Below, one piece after another: positions 27,532-39,176 of a stretch of 64,000 nucleotides of DNA (position 1 is the stretch's first letter; each line of letters begins with the position of its first letter). The translations under genes were made by a program, and so were the position numbers. The DNA comes from Propionibacterium acidifaciens DSM 21887. GTDB taxonomy: Bacteria; Actinomycetota; Actinomycetes; Propionibacteriales; Propionibacteriaceae. Under the pieces are notes generated by a model. That model was not told where the DNA came from. It worked only from the letters and a program-made list of their open reading frames with translations, and made no database searches. The stretch is taken from assembly GCF_000426605.1 (NCBI RefSeq), contig NZ_AUFR01000006.1:62001-126000 (forward strand), read 5' to 3'.

Positions 27532-29046
27532 ATGAACGGATCGATCGCCTTCGACGGGGTCCGCTTCGAGTACCCCGGCCGGCCCGAGCCGGTCGCGGAT
27601 CTCTCGCTGCGGATCGCCGCCGGCGAGCTCGTCGTGCTGACCGGCCCGTCCGGCAGCGGCAAGACCACCCTCACCAGGCTGGTCAACGGGCTGCTGCCCC
27701 ACTTCCACCCGGGACGGCTGACCGGGCGCATCCTGCTCGACGGGCGCGACCTGGCGGAGCTCGAGAACTGGGAGCGGGGCCGTTCCATCGGCAGCGTCTT
27801 CCAGGACCCCCGCAGCCAGTTCTTCTCGAACGAGGTCGCCGGGGAGATCGCCTTCGGCTGCGAGAACTACGGCCTGCCCCACCGCGAGATCGTCGAGCGG
27901 GTGCACGAGACGGCCGGGGCGCTGCGGCTGGAGGGCATCCTCGGGCGGGCCCTCCGGGGACTCTCCTACGGCATGCGCCAACGGGTCGCCATCGCCTCGG
28001 CCCGGGCCGTCGACCCGCGGGTCTACGTGCTGGACGAGCCCTCGGCGAATCTGGACCTGGACTCGACCGAGGACCTGCACGAGCTGCTCCGAGGGCTGAA
28101 GGAGCGGGGCAGGACCGTCATCGTCGCCGAGCACCGCCTGCACCACCTCATGGACCTGGCCGACCGGATCGTCTGCCTGCGCGAGGGGCGGATCGAGACC
28201 GAGTTCACCGCGGACGAGTTCGTCGCGCTGCCCGAGCAGCGGCTCGTCGAGATGGGCCTGCGCATGCCCTCGCTGGAGGCGCTGCGCCCCCGCCCCTGCG
28301 AGCGACCCGAACCGCCGGCCGCGGCCTCGCCGATCGTGGAGGCCGTCGGGCTCCGGCGCCGCTACGGCCGGACCAGGGCCCTCGACGGCGTCGACCTGCG
28401 GCTCCTCCCCGGGCAGATCACCGCACTCGTGGGGCCCAACGGGGCGGGCAAGAGCGTGCTCGGCAGGACCCTGGCCGGCCTCGTCAGGCCCGACTCGGGC
28501 GAGGTGAGGTTGCGGGGCGGGCCCGCCCGCCGCTCCCGGCGGCGCCACGAGGTCTGGTACATCGGGCAGGACCTCGACAGCCAGCTCTTCGGCGAGAGCG
28601 TGCTCGACGAACTGCTGACCGGTCGTCGCCACCGCGACCGGCTGCACGGGAGGGCGACGGGGATCCTGCGCGAGCTCGGTCTCGACGGACTCGCCGAGCA
28701 GCACCCCTCGACGCTGTCCGGCGGGCAGAAGCAGCGGCTCGTCCTCGGCGCGGCGCTCATGGACGAGGCACCCGTCCTCATCCTCGACGAACCGACCAGC
28801 GGCCTGGACGGGCGCACGATGCGCTCGGTCAGCGCTCTGCTGCGCCGCCTGGCCGGGCAGGGACGCACCGTCGTGCTCATCACCCACGACGTCGAGTGCG
28901 CGCTCGAATGCTGCACGCGCGTCGTGCGCATGGAGGCCGGACGCATCACCGACGACACGGCTCTGCGCTCGGTCGGGCAGCTGCTGGCGCTGGCGGGCCG
29001 GCGCGCCGCGCCGGGGCCGGAGCCCGAGAGGGGGCCCGGCCGATGA
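27532..29046 (+). CDS. ECF transporter double ATPase (two fused NBDs)
   Basis: A 504-residue cytoplasmic protein with two ABC ATPase domains. N-domain: 'TGPSGSGKTT' (near 37), Q-loop 'FQDPRSQFF', signature 'LSYGMRQRV', Walker B 'VYVLDEPSANLD'. C-domain: 'GPNGAGKSV' (near 302), signature 'LSGGQKQRL', Walker B 'VLILDEPTSGLD'. The N-domain signature has Tyr-Gly-Met where LSGGQ is usual, and its switch position reads 'VIVAEHRLHHL'. A fused pair replaces the separate EcfA1/EcfA2. Start ATG 27532 with AGGAG 12 bases upstream, 19 bases after ecfT. It ends the recognisable part of the operon. Confidence 0.92.
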   Translation: MNGSIAFDGVRFEYPGRPEPVADLSLRIAAGELVVLTGPSGSGKTTLTRLVNGLLPHFHPGRLTGRILLDGRDLAELENWERGRSIGSVFQDPRSQFFSNEVAGEIAFGCENYGLPHREIVERVHETAGALRLEGILGRALRGLSYGMRQRVAIASARAVDPRVYVLDEPSANLDLDSTEDLHELLRGLKERGRTVIVAEHRLHHLMDLADRIVCLREGRIETEFTADEFVALPEQRLVEMGLRMPSLEALRPRPCERPEPPAAASPIVEAVGLRRRYGRTRALDGVDLRLLPGQITALVGPNGAGKSVLGRTLAGLVRPDSGEVRLRGGPARRSRRRHEVWYIGQDLDSQLFGESVLDELLTGRRHRDRLHGRATGILRELGLDGLAEQHPSTLSGGQKQRLVLGAALMDEAPVLILDEPTSGLDGRTMRSVSALLRRLAGQGRTVVLITHDVECALECCTRVVRMEAGRITDDTALRSVGQLLALAGRRAAPGPEPERGPGR

Positions 29047-29198
29047 GCGGGGCGATCGGGGCCCCGGGGCGCGGCGGGCCGGGGCTCAGGACCATCCTGA
29101 TCCACGGCGGGATGCACGACTCGTCGTCCCGGCGCCTCGGGTGCCGGGCGGGGCGCGACGAGCACCGGGGGGAGCACGGCCCCGCCCGATCCCGCTGA
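29043..29198 (+). CDS. Small ORF of 51 residues, unrecognised
   Basis: An ATG overlaps the ATPase stop as ATGA, the same coupling used throughout this operon, and opens a 51-residue frame with 'TILIHGGMHDSS' followed by an Arg/Gly-rich end. No family is recognised. The coupling argues for translation; the composition argues for a decayed gene end. Treat as tentative. Confidence 0.3.
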   Translation: MSGAIGAPGRGGPGLRTILIHGGMHDSSSRRLGCRAGRDEHRGEHGPARSR

Positions 29199-29242
29199 TG
29201 CCGCGGTTCCCGGTCGACGACCGATCAGGGCCGCAGGATCAA

Positions 29243-29271
29243 CGGCTCCCGGAGACGAGCTCCTCGGGCCG
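29243..29271. terminator. Possible bidirectional terminator hairpin
   Basis: Imperfect inverted arms CGGCTCCCGGAG and CTCCTCGGGCCG separated by 5 bases lie between the converging NRPS/ECF operon and purA. There is no U tract, which is common in high-GC actinobacteria. Weak evidence. Confidence 0.3.
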
Positions 29272-29274
29272 CCT

Positions 29275-31853
<2,579 letters not shown>

Positions 31854-31931
31854 TCGCCGGGCTCCTCCCCACGTCCCCATGGCCCCGGCCCGGGACCGCG
31901 GCCCGCCGGTCCATGCCGGGGGCGGGAGGGG

Positions 31932-31964
31932 CGACGGGTCGAGGGGCCGGGGGCCTCGACGTCG
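31932..31964. terminator. Bidirectional terminator-like hairpin
   Basis: GTCGAGG (31938-31944) and CCTCGAC (31954-31960) are perfectly complementary with a 9-base loop, extended by CGAC/GTCG (31932-31935, 31961-31964) across a 2-base bulge. It lies between the converging nucleoside hydrolase and meaB genes, where a shared terminator is expected. No U tract. Confidence 0.5.
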
Positions 31965-31972
31965 GGCCGGGA

Positions 31973-32980
31973 TCAGTTCCACCGGTAGCCCGGGAGCTGC
32001 CCGGCCCAGGCCGCGAGGAACTCGGCCGAGGCGTCGAGGGCGCTCTCGGTGGACTTCTCGACCTTCGCCTCGAGTTCGCGGCCGAGCTCGCGCAGCTCCT
32101 GGGTGGAGCGCAGCGAGTCGAGGACCTGACCCTCGATCTGGGCCCACATCCACTCGATCTGCTGGTCGGCGCGGTAACGGGCCAGGCCGGTGGTCCCGTC
32201 GATCCAGGCGCGATGCTCCTCGACGGCCTTCCAGACGTCGTCCAGGCCGTCGCCGGTCAGGGCCGAGCAGGTCATGACCGGGGTCCGGCGGCCGGTGGAC
32301 TCGTCGTTGATGAGCTTCATGGCGATCGACAGGTCCCGCGCCGTGACGCGGGCCTCGCTCGCATTGTCGCCGTCGGCCTTGTTGACGGCGATGACGTCGG
32401 CGAGCTCGAGGATGCCGCGCTTGATGCCCTGCAGCTGGTCACCGGAGCGGGCGAGGGCGAGCAGGAGGAAGGTGTCGACCATGCCCGCCACCGCGACCTC
32501 GGACTGGCCGACGCCGACCGTCTCGACGATGACGGTGTCGTAGCCGGCGGCCTCGACGATGATCATGGCCTCACGCGTGGCGCGCGCCACACCGCCCAGA
32601 TGGCAGCCGGACGGCGAGGGGCGGATGTAGGCCCGGTCGGACTCGGCGAGCTTGCCCATCCGCGTGCGGTCGCCGAGGATCGAACCGCCCGTACGGGTGC
32701 TCGACGGGTCGACCGCCAGCACGGCCACCCTGTGGCCGCGTTCAATGAGGCGGCATCCCATGGCGTCGATGAAGGTCGACTTGCCGGCGCCGGGGACACC
32801 CGTGAGGCCGACGCGCGTGGCCCCGCCCGCATGGGGGAGCAGCTGCGCGAGCAGCCTGCGCGCCAGGGGACGATGGGCCGGCAGGGCGGACTCGACCAGC
32901 GTGATCGCCCTGGCCATGCCGGCGCGCTGGCCGGCCAGGACCTGGCCGACCAGCGCATCGACGTCGATGCTCCTAGGCAT
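31973..32980 (-). CDS. meaB: Methylmalonyl-CoA mutase-associated GTPase MeaB
   Basis: A 335-residue G3E-type GTPase that gates cobalamin loading and protects methylmalonyl-CoA mutase from inactivation. Visible are Walker A 'GVPGAGKST' (near 62), 'VLAVDPSS', '[10 protein letters not shown]' (switch/Walker B) and the guanine-specificity motif 'NKAD' (near 210). The C-terminal part carries the dimerisation helices. The start (ATG 32980) overlaps the mutB stop by 8 bases, so mutA-mutB-meaB form one coupled operon under the cobalamin riboswitch. Confidence 0.95.
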   Translation of the reverse strand: MPRSIDVDALVGQVLAGQRAGMARAITLVESALPAHRPLARRLLAQLLPHAGGATRVGLTGVPGAGKSTFIDAMGCRLIERGHRVAVLAVDPSSTRTGGSILGDRTRMGKLAESDRAYIRPSPSGCHLGGVARATREAMIIVEAAGYDTVIVETVGVGQSEVAVAGMVDTFLLLALARSGDQLQGIKRGILELADVIAVNKADGDNASEARVTARDLSIAMKLINDESTGRRTPVMTCSALTGDGLDDVWKAVEEHRAWIDGTTGLARYRADQQIEWMWAQIEGQVLDSLRSTQELRELGRELEAKVEKSTESALDASAEFLAAWAGQLPGYRWN

Positions 32981-35177
32981 TCGCCGGAACCTCATCGCCG
33001 AGGGCCCGGAGCAGCTCCTTGAGCAGGCGCACCGCCGAATCCGGGATGACCGTGCCCGGCGGGTAGATGTCCACGGCGCCCGCATCGCGCAGCGCCTGGA
33101 AGTCCTGCTCGGGGATGACGCCCCCCACGACGATGAGGATGTCCTTGCGGCCCAGGGCGTCGAGCTCGCGGCGCAGAGCCGGGACGAGCGTGAGATGGCC
33201 CGCGGCCAGCGAGGACACGCCCACCACGTGGACGTCGGCCTCGATGGCCTGCCGCGCCGTCTCCTCCGGCGTCTGGAACAGCGGGCCCACGTCGACGTCG
33301 AAGCCGAGATCGGCGAAGGCCGTCGCGACGACCTTCTGCCCGCGGTCGTGACCGTCCTGGCCCATCTTGGCCAGCAGGATGCGGGGGCGACGGCCCTCGG
33401 CCTGCTCGAACCGCTCGACGAGCTCGCGCGCCTCGTCCACCTCGGGGGACTCCTTCACTTCCTTGGCGTAGACGCCGGAGATCGTCCGGATCTGCGCCGT
33501 GTAACGACCGAAGCTGCGCTCCATGGCGTCGCTCATCTCGCCCACGGAGGCCATCGCGCGACCCGCCTCGATGCAGAGCTTGAGGAGGTTGCGATCGGGA
33601 TCGGTGGGATCGGGGTTCGCGGCGGCCCAGGCGAGCTTGTCGAGGGCCGCCCTGGTGGCCTCCTCGTCGCGCTCGGCGCGCAGCTTGACCAGCTTGGCCT
33701 TCTGCTCGGCGAGCACCTGGGAGTTGTCGACCTTGAGGACGTCGATCGGGTCCTCGTGCTCGAGACGGTACTTGTTCACACCGATGAGCGGCTGACGGCC
33801 GGAGTCGATGCGCGCCTGGGTACGAGCCGCGGCCTCCTCGATGCGCATCTTCGGGATCCCCTGCTCGATGGCCTTGGCCATGCCGCCGGCCGCCTCGACC
33901 TCCTGGATGTGGCCCCAGGCCTTGAGGGCGAGGTCCTTGGTGAGTTCCTCGACGTAGGCCGAGCCGCTCCACGGGTCGATGACGCGGCAGGTGCCCGACT
34001 CCTGCTGCAGGAACAGCTGGGTGTTGCGGGCGATGCGGGCCGAGAAGTCGGTCGGCAGGGCGATGGCCTCGTCGAGGGAGTTCGTGTGCAGCGACTGGGT
34101 GTGCCCCTGGGTCGCGGCCATGGCCTCGGCGCAGGTGCGGACGACGTTGTTGTACACGTCCTGGGCGGTCAGCGACCAGCCGGAGGTCTGCGAATGCGTG
34201 CGCAGGCTCATCGACTTGTTGTTCTTCGGCCCGAACTGGTGGACGAGCTTGGCCCACAGCATGCGGGCCGCGCGCATCTTGGCGACCTCCATGAAGAAGT
34301 TGGTGCCGATGGCCCAGAAGAACGACAGGCGCGGGGCGAACTGGTCGACCTTGAGGCCGACGGACTCGCCGGCGCGGATGTAGTCGACACCGTCGGCCAG
34401 CGTGTAGGCCATCTCGATGTCGGCCGTGGCACCGGCCTCCTGCATGTGGTAGCCGGAGATGGAGATCGAGTTCCACTTCGGCATGTTCGCGCTGGCGAAC
34501 GCGAAGATGTCGGAGATGATCCTCATCGAGGGCTGCGGCGGGTAGATGTAGGTGTTGCGAACCATGAACTCCTTGAGGATGTCGTTCTGGATCGTCCCCG
34601 CCAGCTGCTCCATCTTGACGCCCTGCTCCTCGGCCGTCACCACGTAGAGGGCGAGGATCGGCAGGACGGCGCCGTTCATCGTCATCGACACGCTCATCTG
34701 GTCGAGCGGGATGCCGGCGAACAGCTCGCGCATGTCGTAGACGGAGTCGACCGCCACACCGGCCATGCCGACGTCGCCGCCCACTCTCGGGTTGTCCGAG
34801 TCGTAGCCGCGGTGGGTCGGCAGGTCGAAGGCGACCGACAGGCCCTTCTGGCCGGCCGCGAGGTTGCGGCGGTAGAAGGCGTTGGACTCCTTCGCCGTGG
34901 AGAAGCCGGCGTACTGGCGGATCGTCCACGGGCGGAAGGCGTACATGGTGGCGTACGGGCCGTGCGTGAACGGCGGCAGACCGGCGTAGGTGTCGAGCCA
35001 GTCGACGCCCCGGTAGGCGTCCTCTCCGTAGAGTGTGCCGACCGGGATCTGCTCGGGGGTCAGCCACTTCTCGCCGGTGCCGGCCGCCTCGGCCAGTCGT
35101 GCGAAGTCCTCGGCGGCGGAGCCGGGAACCGGGCTGTCGCCGAGACCGATGGAATCGAAACGAGGAAGAGTGCTCAC
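32973..35177 (-). CDS. mutB: Methylmalonyl-CoA mutase, large (catalytic, B12-binding) subunit
   Basis: This subunit interconverts succinyl-CoA and (R)-methylmalonyl-CoA using adenosylcobalamin, the central step of the propionate-forming Wood-Werkman cycle. The 734-residue protein has an N-terminal TIM barrel and a C-terminal B12-binding domain with 'QDGHDRGQK' (DxHxxG) near residue 610, the lower-axial His ligand. Length matches Propionibacterium MutB. I chose the GTG at 35177, which overlaps the mutA stop as GTGA; the frame is open further upstream inside mutA but without similarity. In many bacteria a single-chain mutase is used; the two-subunit form is common in actinobacteria. Confidence 0.97.
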   Translation of the reverse strand: MSTLPRFDSIGLGDSPVPGSAAEDFARLAEAAGTGEKWLTPEQIPVGTLYGEDAYRGVDWLDTYAGLPPFTHGPYATMYAFRPWTIRQYAGFSTAKESNAFYRRNLAAGQKGLSVAFDLPTHRGYDSDNPRVGGDVGMAGVAVDSVYDMRELFAGIPLDQMSVSMTMNGAVLPILALYVVTAEEQGVKMEQLAGTIQNDILKEFMVRNTYIYPPQPSMRIISDIFAFASANMPKWNSISISGYHMQEAGATADIEMAYTLADGVDYIRAGESVGLKVDQFAPRLSFFWAIGTNFFMEVAKMRAARMLWAKLVHQFGPKNNKSMSLRTHSQTSGWSLTAQDVYNNVVRTCAEAMAATQGHTQSLHTNSLDEAIALPTDFSARIARNTQLFLQQESGTCRVIDPWSGSAYVEELTKDLALKAWGHIQEVEAAGGMAKAIEQGIPKMRIEEAAARTQARIDSGRQPLIGVNKYRLEHEDPIDVLKVDNSQVLAEQKAKLVKLRAERDEEATRAALDKLAWAAANPDPTDPDRNLLKLCIEAGRAMASVGEMSDAMERSFGRYTAQIRTISGVYAKEVKESPEVDEARELVERFEQAEGRRPRILLAKMGQDGHDRGQKVVATAFADLGFDVDVGPLFQTPEETARQAIEADVHVVGVSSLAAGHLTLVPALRRELDALGRKDILIVVGGVIPEQDFQALRDAGAVDIYPPGTVIPDSAVRLLKELLRALGDEVPANA

Positions 35178-37078
35178 TTGGCCACCCCCATGACATCGAA
35201 CGTGCGGGTGAGGATGTCGACGACATCCATCCCCATGAACAGCCGGCCGTCGAAGATTCCGGCGGCCTCGTCGTCGGAGATGCCCAGCTCCTTGTAGGCG
35301 CCGGACAGGTAGACGGCCCTGGCGCCGGCGTCGCGAAGGGCCCTCGCGACCTCGACGCCCTGCTGCGCGTAGACCTTGGCGGACGAGCACAGGTCGGCGA
35401 CCTGGGCGCCACTGGCCTTGAAGGCGGCGACGATCTCGTCGACCGTGCCCCCCTCGGCCTCCGGGGTCTCCATCCCGGCGACGTGCCAGATGGGGGCCGA
35501 GAAGCCCTCGCGCCCGCCGAAGTCGCGACGGGTGCCCAGGCAGGCCAGGAAGACCTTCGGACGCTCGCCGTTCGCGGCGGAGCGGTCGACGAGCCGCTCG
35601 AAGGGCTCGGCGTCGCGGTGCCACTCCAGGCCGCCGCGTGCGGGCGCCGGCGGATAGGGCTTGACCTCGATCGTCCGGGCGTCCAGCATCGGGAACTCGC
35701 TCACCGCGGTGATCGGCTGCTTGCGGTTGGCCAGACGCTTGGCGCGCTCGGCGTTGCAGGCCGCCAGGACCTCGGCGACGTGGCCTCCGGCGAGGGCCGC
35801 GGCCATGCCGCCGGCGGCCTCGACCTTCTGGAACTCGGCCCAGCCGGCCCTGGCCAGCGAGTCGGTCAGGGACTCGACGTAGAAGGAGCCGCCGGCCGGG
35901 TCGTTGACGCGCCCGATGTTGACCTCCTCGGCGAGGATGATGCCGGTGTTGCGGGCGATCCTGCGGACGAAGTCGTCGGGCAGGCCGAAGGCGGCGCAGA
36001 ACGGCAGGGTCGTGATGGCGTCGGCGCCGCCGACAGCGGCGGCGAAGGTGGAGATCGTGCCGCGCAGGATGTTGACGTAGGGATCCTCGCGGGTCAGCTC
36101 ACGCCAGCTCGTGACGGCGCTCTGACGGGCGCCGCGCTTGTCCTCGTCCACGCCGAAGACCTCGCCGATCCGCGACCAGCACGTGCGGAGCGCGCGCAGC
36201 CGGGAGATGGTGAGGAACTGGTCGTGGGTGGCGGTGACGCGGAACTCGATCGCCCGGAAGGCCTCGTTGACGTCGACGCCCTGCTCGACGAGTGCACGCA
36301 CGTACTCGGCGCCGGTGGCCAGCGCCCAGGCGAGCTCGGCCACGTCGCCGGCGCCGGCATTGTGGTAGATCGTCGAGTCGACGGTGATCGCATTGCCGTT
36401 CGGGTAGGCGGCGGTGCGCCGGACCCATTCGCCGAGCCCCGACAGGTCGGCGGCGGAGCCCCGGAGGGCGGCCAGGCCGGTGGGGTCGATGCCGAGGTTG
36501 AAGAAGACGTGGTCCTTGGGCCTGTCGGAGGCCTCGTAGACGGCCAGGAGCGCCTCGGCGGCGGCCTTCTGGTCCTCGCGGGAGGAGACCTCGATCTTCG
36601 CCATCTCGAGGAGCACGTCGGAGAGCACCTCGGCCACGTCGGAGGGCCCGACGGCATCGGAGCCGACGCGCAGCCAGATGGAGGTGACGCCGCGCTCGAG
36701 ATCGGTGAGGACCGCCTTGCGGGTGAAGGCCGCATCGGAATCCTCGTGGAGAGCGCGCACGTCCCAGGCGTCGGCCTCGCCGTTGCGGACGGCGGCGCCG
36801 CGGGTGAAGGGGGCGACCCCGGGATAGCTCAGTGGACCGGGGACGTCATCGCGCCTGTACATCGGCTTGACGTCGATGCCGTCGACGGTGTGGACCGTCA
36901 GACGCTTCATGCACTGCTCGAAGGTCAGCTGCTTCTCCGGGGGACGACCACGGTTGAGAACCTTGGCCACCTCGATCTCCCACTGCTCCTCGATGGCTGC
37001 CGGGAAATCGCCGGCGAGACTGAGCTGCGTGGGCGTGGCCTCTTCGGCCGCGGGGGCGCCCGATTCGGTGTTGCTCAT
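35174..37078 (-). CDS. mutA: Methylmalonyl-CoA mutase, small (structural) subunit
   Basis: A 634-residue paralogue of MutB and its heterodimer partner. It keeps the barrel and a Rossmann-like C-terminal domain, but at the site of DxHxxG it reads '[13 protein letters not shown]', so it cannot bind B12, as known for this subunit. First gene of mutA-mutB-meaB. ATG 37078 has AGGAG seven bases upstream. The roughly 500-base leader contains a cobalamin riboswitch, so the cofactor of the enzyme senses and controls its own operon. Confidence 0.97.
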   Translation of the reverse strand: MSNTESGAPAAEEATPTQLSLAGDFPAAIEEQWEIEVAKVLNRGRPPEKQLTFEQCMKRLTVHTVDGIDVKPMYRRDDVPGPLSYPGVAPFTRGAAVRNGEADAWDVRALHEDSDAAFTRKAVLTDLERGVTSIWLRVGSDAVGPSDVAEVLSDVLLEMAKIEVSSREDQKAAAEALLAVYEASDRPKDHVFFNLGIDPTGLAALRGSAADLSGLGEWVRRTAAYPNGNAITVDSTIYHNAGAGDVAELAWALATGAEYVRALVEQGVDVNEAFRAIEFRVTATHDQFLTISRLRALRTCWSRIGEVFGVDEDKRGARQSAVTSWRELTREDPYVNILRGTISTFAAAVGGADAITTLPFCAAFGLPDDFVRRIARNTGIILAEEVNIGRVNDPAGGSFYVESLTDSLARAGWAEFQKVEAAGGMAAALAGGHVAEVLAACNAERAKRLANRKQPITAVSEFPMLDARTIEVKPYPPAPARGGLEWHRDAEPFERLVDRSAANGERPKVFLACLGTRRDFGGREGFSAPIWHVAGMETPEAEGGTVDEIVAAFKASGAQVADLCSSAKVYAQQGVEVARALRDAGARAVYLSGAYKELGISDDEAAGIFDGRLFMGMDVVDILTRTFDVMGVAK

Positions 37079-37354
37079 TCGACTCCTGCTCCTGAAGGGT
37101 CAAGGTGCGCTCTGCGGTAGGGCGCACCGGGGACTGGCTGCCGACCGGTCATCGGCGGGCGCCGAGCACGGGACCCGAGCGCCCGTCCGCGGCCTCGACT
37201 CCCGGACCTGCGGGTCCGCCGGTGACTCCCACCGGCTCGCCCGGCAGACGCTCGCCGGAACCGCTGGCACTGATCCGAGGGAACCGACGCCGACGATGAT
37301 GCGCATCGCCGGGCACCGATCGCCTCGATCCGTGGACCCTCCGCGGGGCACGTT

Positions 37355-37378
37355 CCGCAGCAGCTGGCGCTGCTGCGG
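37355..37378 (-). promoter_or_regulatory. Perfect hairpin in the expression platform after the riboswitch
   Basis: On the minus strand, two bases after the B12 box, arms CCGCAGCAG and CTGCTGCGG (9 perfect pairs, 6-base loop) form a very stable stem. It is followed by no U tract. It may be part of the switch's expression platform (terminator or stabiliser); the ribosome binding site of mutA is about 270 bases further on. Confidence 0.55.
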
Positions 37379-37380
37379 CT

Positions 37381-37560
37381 GGCAGGTCTTCGGGCTCATG
37401 GGCATTCGGGATCGCTCCCGGTTCCTACGCCACCGCTTCCCAGGCCGAGCGGCCCAGTGCCCGTTGTGGCGTTGTTCCCATATACCGCTGCGGGACAGCT
37501 CCGGCCTCTCACCGGAATTCCCTCTTGCGACGACCCACCTGACGATGGGTCGAACCAGCA
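37381..37560 (-). promoter_or_regulatory. Cobalamin riboswitch upstream of mutA
   Basis: The minus-strand RNA holds all main conserved blocks of the cobalamin aptamer in order: GAGGGAA then CCGGTGAGAGGCCGG, GCTGTCCCGCAGCGG, the CACTGGG...CTGGGAAGC segment of the L5/L13 region, and the terminal B12 box AGCCCGAAGACCTGCC (37396-37381). An upstream CAGGT can pair with ACCTG to close P1. It precedes mutA by about 300 bases on the same strand. Such switches usually lower expression when cobalamin is abundant; whether this one represses or activates a B12-using enzyme cannot be told from the aptamer alone. Confidence 0.93.
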
Positions 37561-38114
37561 CTTCTCAATGTACACAAGACGACGCCACCGCATACCCCCG
37601 GGGCCCATGGATTCGGCCCGTGCACACCTCGGCGGGCAGCGGTGAGCGCCCGGCTCCGTACGGGCAACGGCGATCGTCCTGCGGTTTCCGGGAGAAGTGC
37701 GGTCGGGAGCGGACGGCCCCGGATCACGACCGGCGGGAGCGGCTCCCCGCCATCATGACCGCGCGGGAAGGCGGTCGGGCCGCGTCTTCGAGACGCCGAC
37801 CACCTGGTCGAGACCATGGCCGCGCGGGAGGGCGGTCGGGAACCGCCGGCCTCCGGACCCGCCCGCCCCGCGGTGAGGCCGCACGAGCACCGCAGGGCGG
37901 ACGCCCGTCACCGCACCGGCCCGCCCGGCCCTGCGGTCGTCGTGCGAAGACGCCCGGGAGCCGCGGGAGTCCACCGGCGGAAGCCCTGCCTCACCTTCTG
38001 AGATGGCAACGAATTTCCTTGTGGAGTTCGCAAAGAATTTCACACAAAGGTCTTGTATTTTTCAGTCCGTTCATGGGTATGGTGACCGCGTCCGCACCAT
38101 CGCAGGAGGCCGTC
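37561..38114. other. Intergenic region between the riboswitch and the uptake operon
   Basis: About 550 bases with no supported gene. It must hold the mutA-operon promoter (minus) and the fecB-like promoter (plus). A 21-base direct repeat CCGCGCGGGAAGGCGGTCGG(G) occurs at 37759 and 37820 with one mismatch. From 38000 the sequence turns AT-rich; TTGTAT (38053) and TATGGT (38078) are weak -35/-10 candidates for the plus strand. I saw no DtxR-like box here. Confidence 0.5.
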
Positions 38115-39176
38115 ATGCCCATCACCAGTCGTCGTCACCGCCGGGCCGGCAGGACACTCGCCCTGGTGCTGTGCGCGGCGATGTCGGTGCTCGGCGCGAG
38201 CTGCTCGAGCGGTCAGGGCGCACCGTCGCCGAGCGAGCCGCCGCCGACCTCGACCGGCGCCGACCCGATGCCCATGACGGGCACCGAGTTCCCGCTGAGC
38301 ATCACCGACGTCAGCGGCCGGAGCGTCGACTTCGAGTCGGCGCCGCAGCGGGTGTGCATCCTGGCCGGCACCGCCATGAACATCTGGTACGACGTGGGCG
38401 GCACGGCCGTCTGCTCGGTGCAGATCACCGACAACGTGAAGACGGTCCCGGAGAACGACGCGGCGATGCGGGCGGTGCCGACCGTCGGCGCCACCTCGAA
38501 CGTCGACATCGAGGCCGTCAGCTCGTACGAGCCCGACCTGGTCATCGTCATGGGCAGCGCCCAGGACACCGTGCTGTCCCGGCTGCGCGAACTGGGCATC
38601 CGCGGCCTTCAGGTGCGGGCGCGCTCCCAGGCCGAGCTCGACTCGATCTACCGGGCGTTCGGCGTGCTCACGGGCCACCAGGACACGGCCGCCGAGCGCA
38701 TCGACCGGATCAGCGAGCAGGTCGACGAGGTGGTCGGCCGGCTGCCGGACGAGTCGACGTCGGTCGTCATCGTCTACGTCACGGCCGCATCGCTGGCCGT
38801 GAAGCTCGACGACTCGATCGCCGGGCAGATCGCCCGCACCCTGCGCCTGACGAACATCGCCTCGGGGTCGACGCCCGACAACCCCGACTCGGAGACGACG
38901 CCCCTCGACATCGAGGCCATCGTGGCCGCCCAGCCCGACCACGTGCTCGTCACGAGCATGGTGGACACCGACGCCGACGCTCGGGCGCGCATGGCCGAGG
39001 AGTTCGCCTCCAACCAGGCCTGGCAGGCGGTCGACGCCGTCCGGGAGGGGCGCGTCTCCTATCTGCCCCAGGAGTACTTCCTGCTCAACGGCGGCCCCTA
39101 CTACGGCGACGCGGTGGCCTACCTGGCGGCCTGCGTCCATCCCGACGTCTACGGCGACGCCGAGCAGTACGCATGA
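38115..39176 (+). CDS. ABC transporter substrate-binding lipoprotein, FecB/BtuF family
   Basis: A 353-residue secreted lipoprotein: basic N-terminus, hydrophobic stretch and lipobox-like 'LGASC' with Cys30. The mature part has the two-lobed periplasmic-binding-protein type 2 layout ('PDLVIVMGS', 'PDHVLVTSM') of iron-siderophore, heme and cobalamin binders. Start ATG 38115 has AGGAGG 5 bases upstream. It leads a coupled three-gene importer. The ligand is unclear: neighbours argue for cobalamin (mutAB riboswitch on one side) or heme/iron chelate (iron-box CobN operon on the other). Confidence 0.88.
   Translation: MPITSRRHRRAGRTLALVLCAAMSVLGASCSSGQGAPSPSEPPPTSTGADPMPMTGTEFPLSITDVSGRSVDFESAPQRVCILAGTAMNIWYDVGGTAVCSVQITDNVKTVPENDAAMRAVPTVGATSNVDIEAVSSYEPDLVIVMGSAQDTVLSRLRELGIRGLQVRARSQAELDSIYRAFGVLTGHQDTAAERIDRISEQVDEVVGRLPDESTSVVIVYVTAASLAVKLDDSIAGQIARTLRLTNIASGSTPDNPDSETTPLDIEAIVAAQPDHVLVTSMVDTDADARARMAEEFASNQAWQAVDAVREGRVSYLPQEYFLLNGGPYYGDAVAYLAACVHPDVYGDAEQYA

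Noticed and set aside
37079-37380. A second riboswitch or small gene in the long mutA leader
   Set aside because: Apart from the hairpin at 37355-37378, no conserved aptamer blocks and no frame with an SD were seen.
37759-37840. Possible CRISPR-like repeat
   Set aside because: Only two copies with one mismatch, no spacer series and no cas genes.
38053-38083. DtxR/IdeR box before the FecB-like gene
   Set aside because: I looked for the AGGTTAG/CTAACCT halves between 37990 and 38115 and found none.
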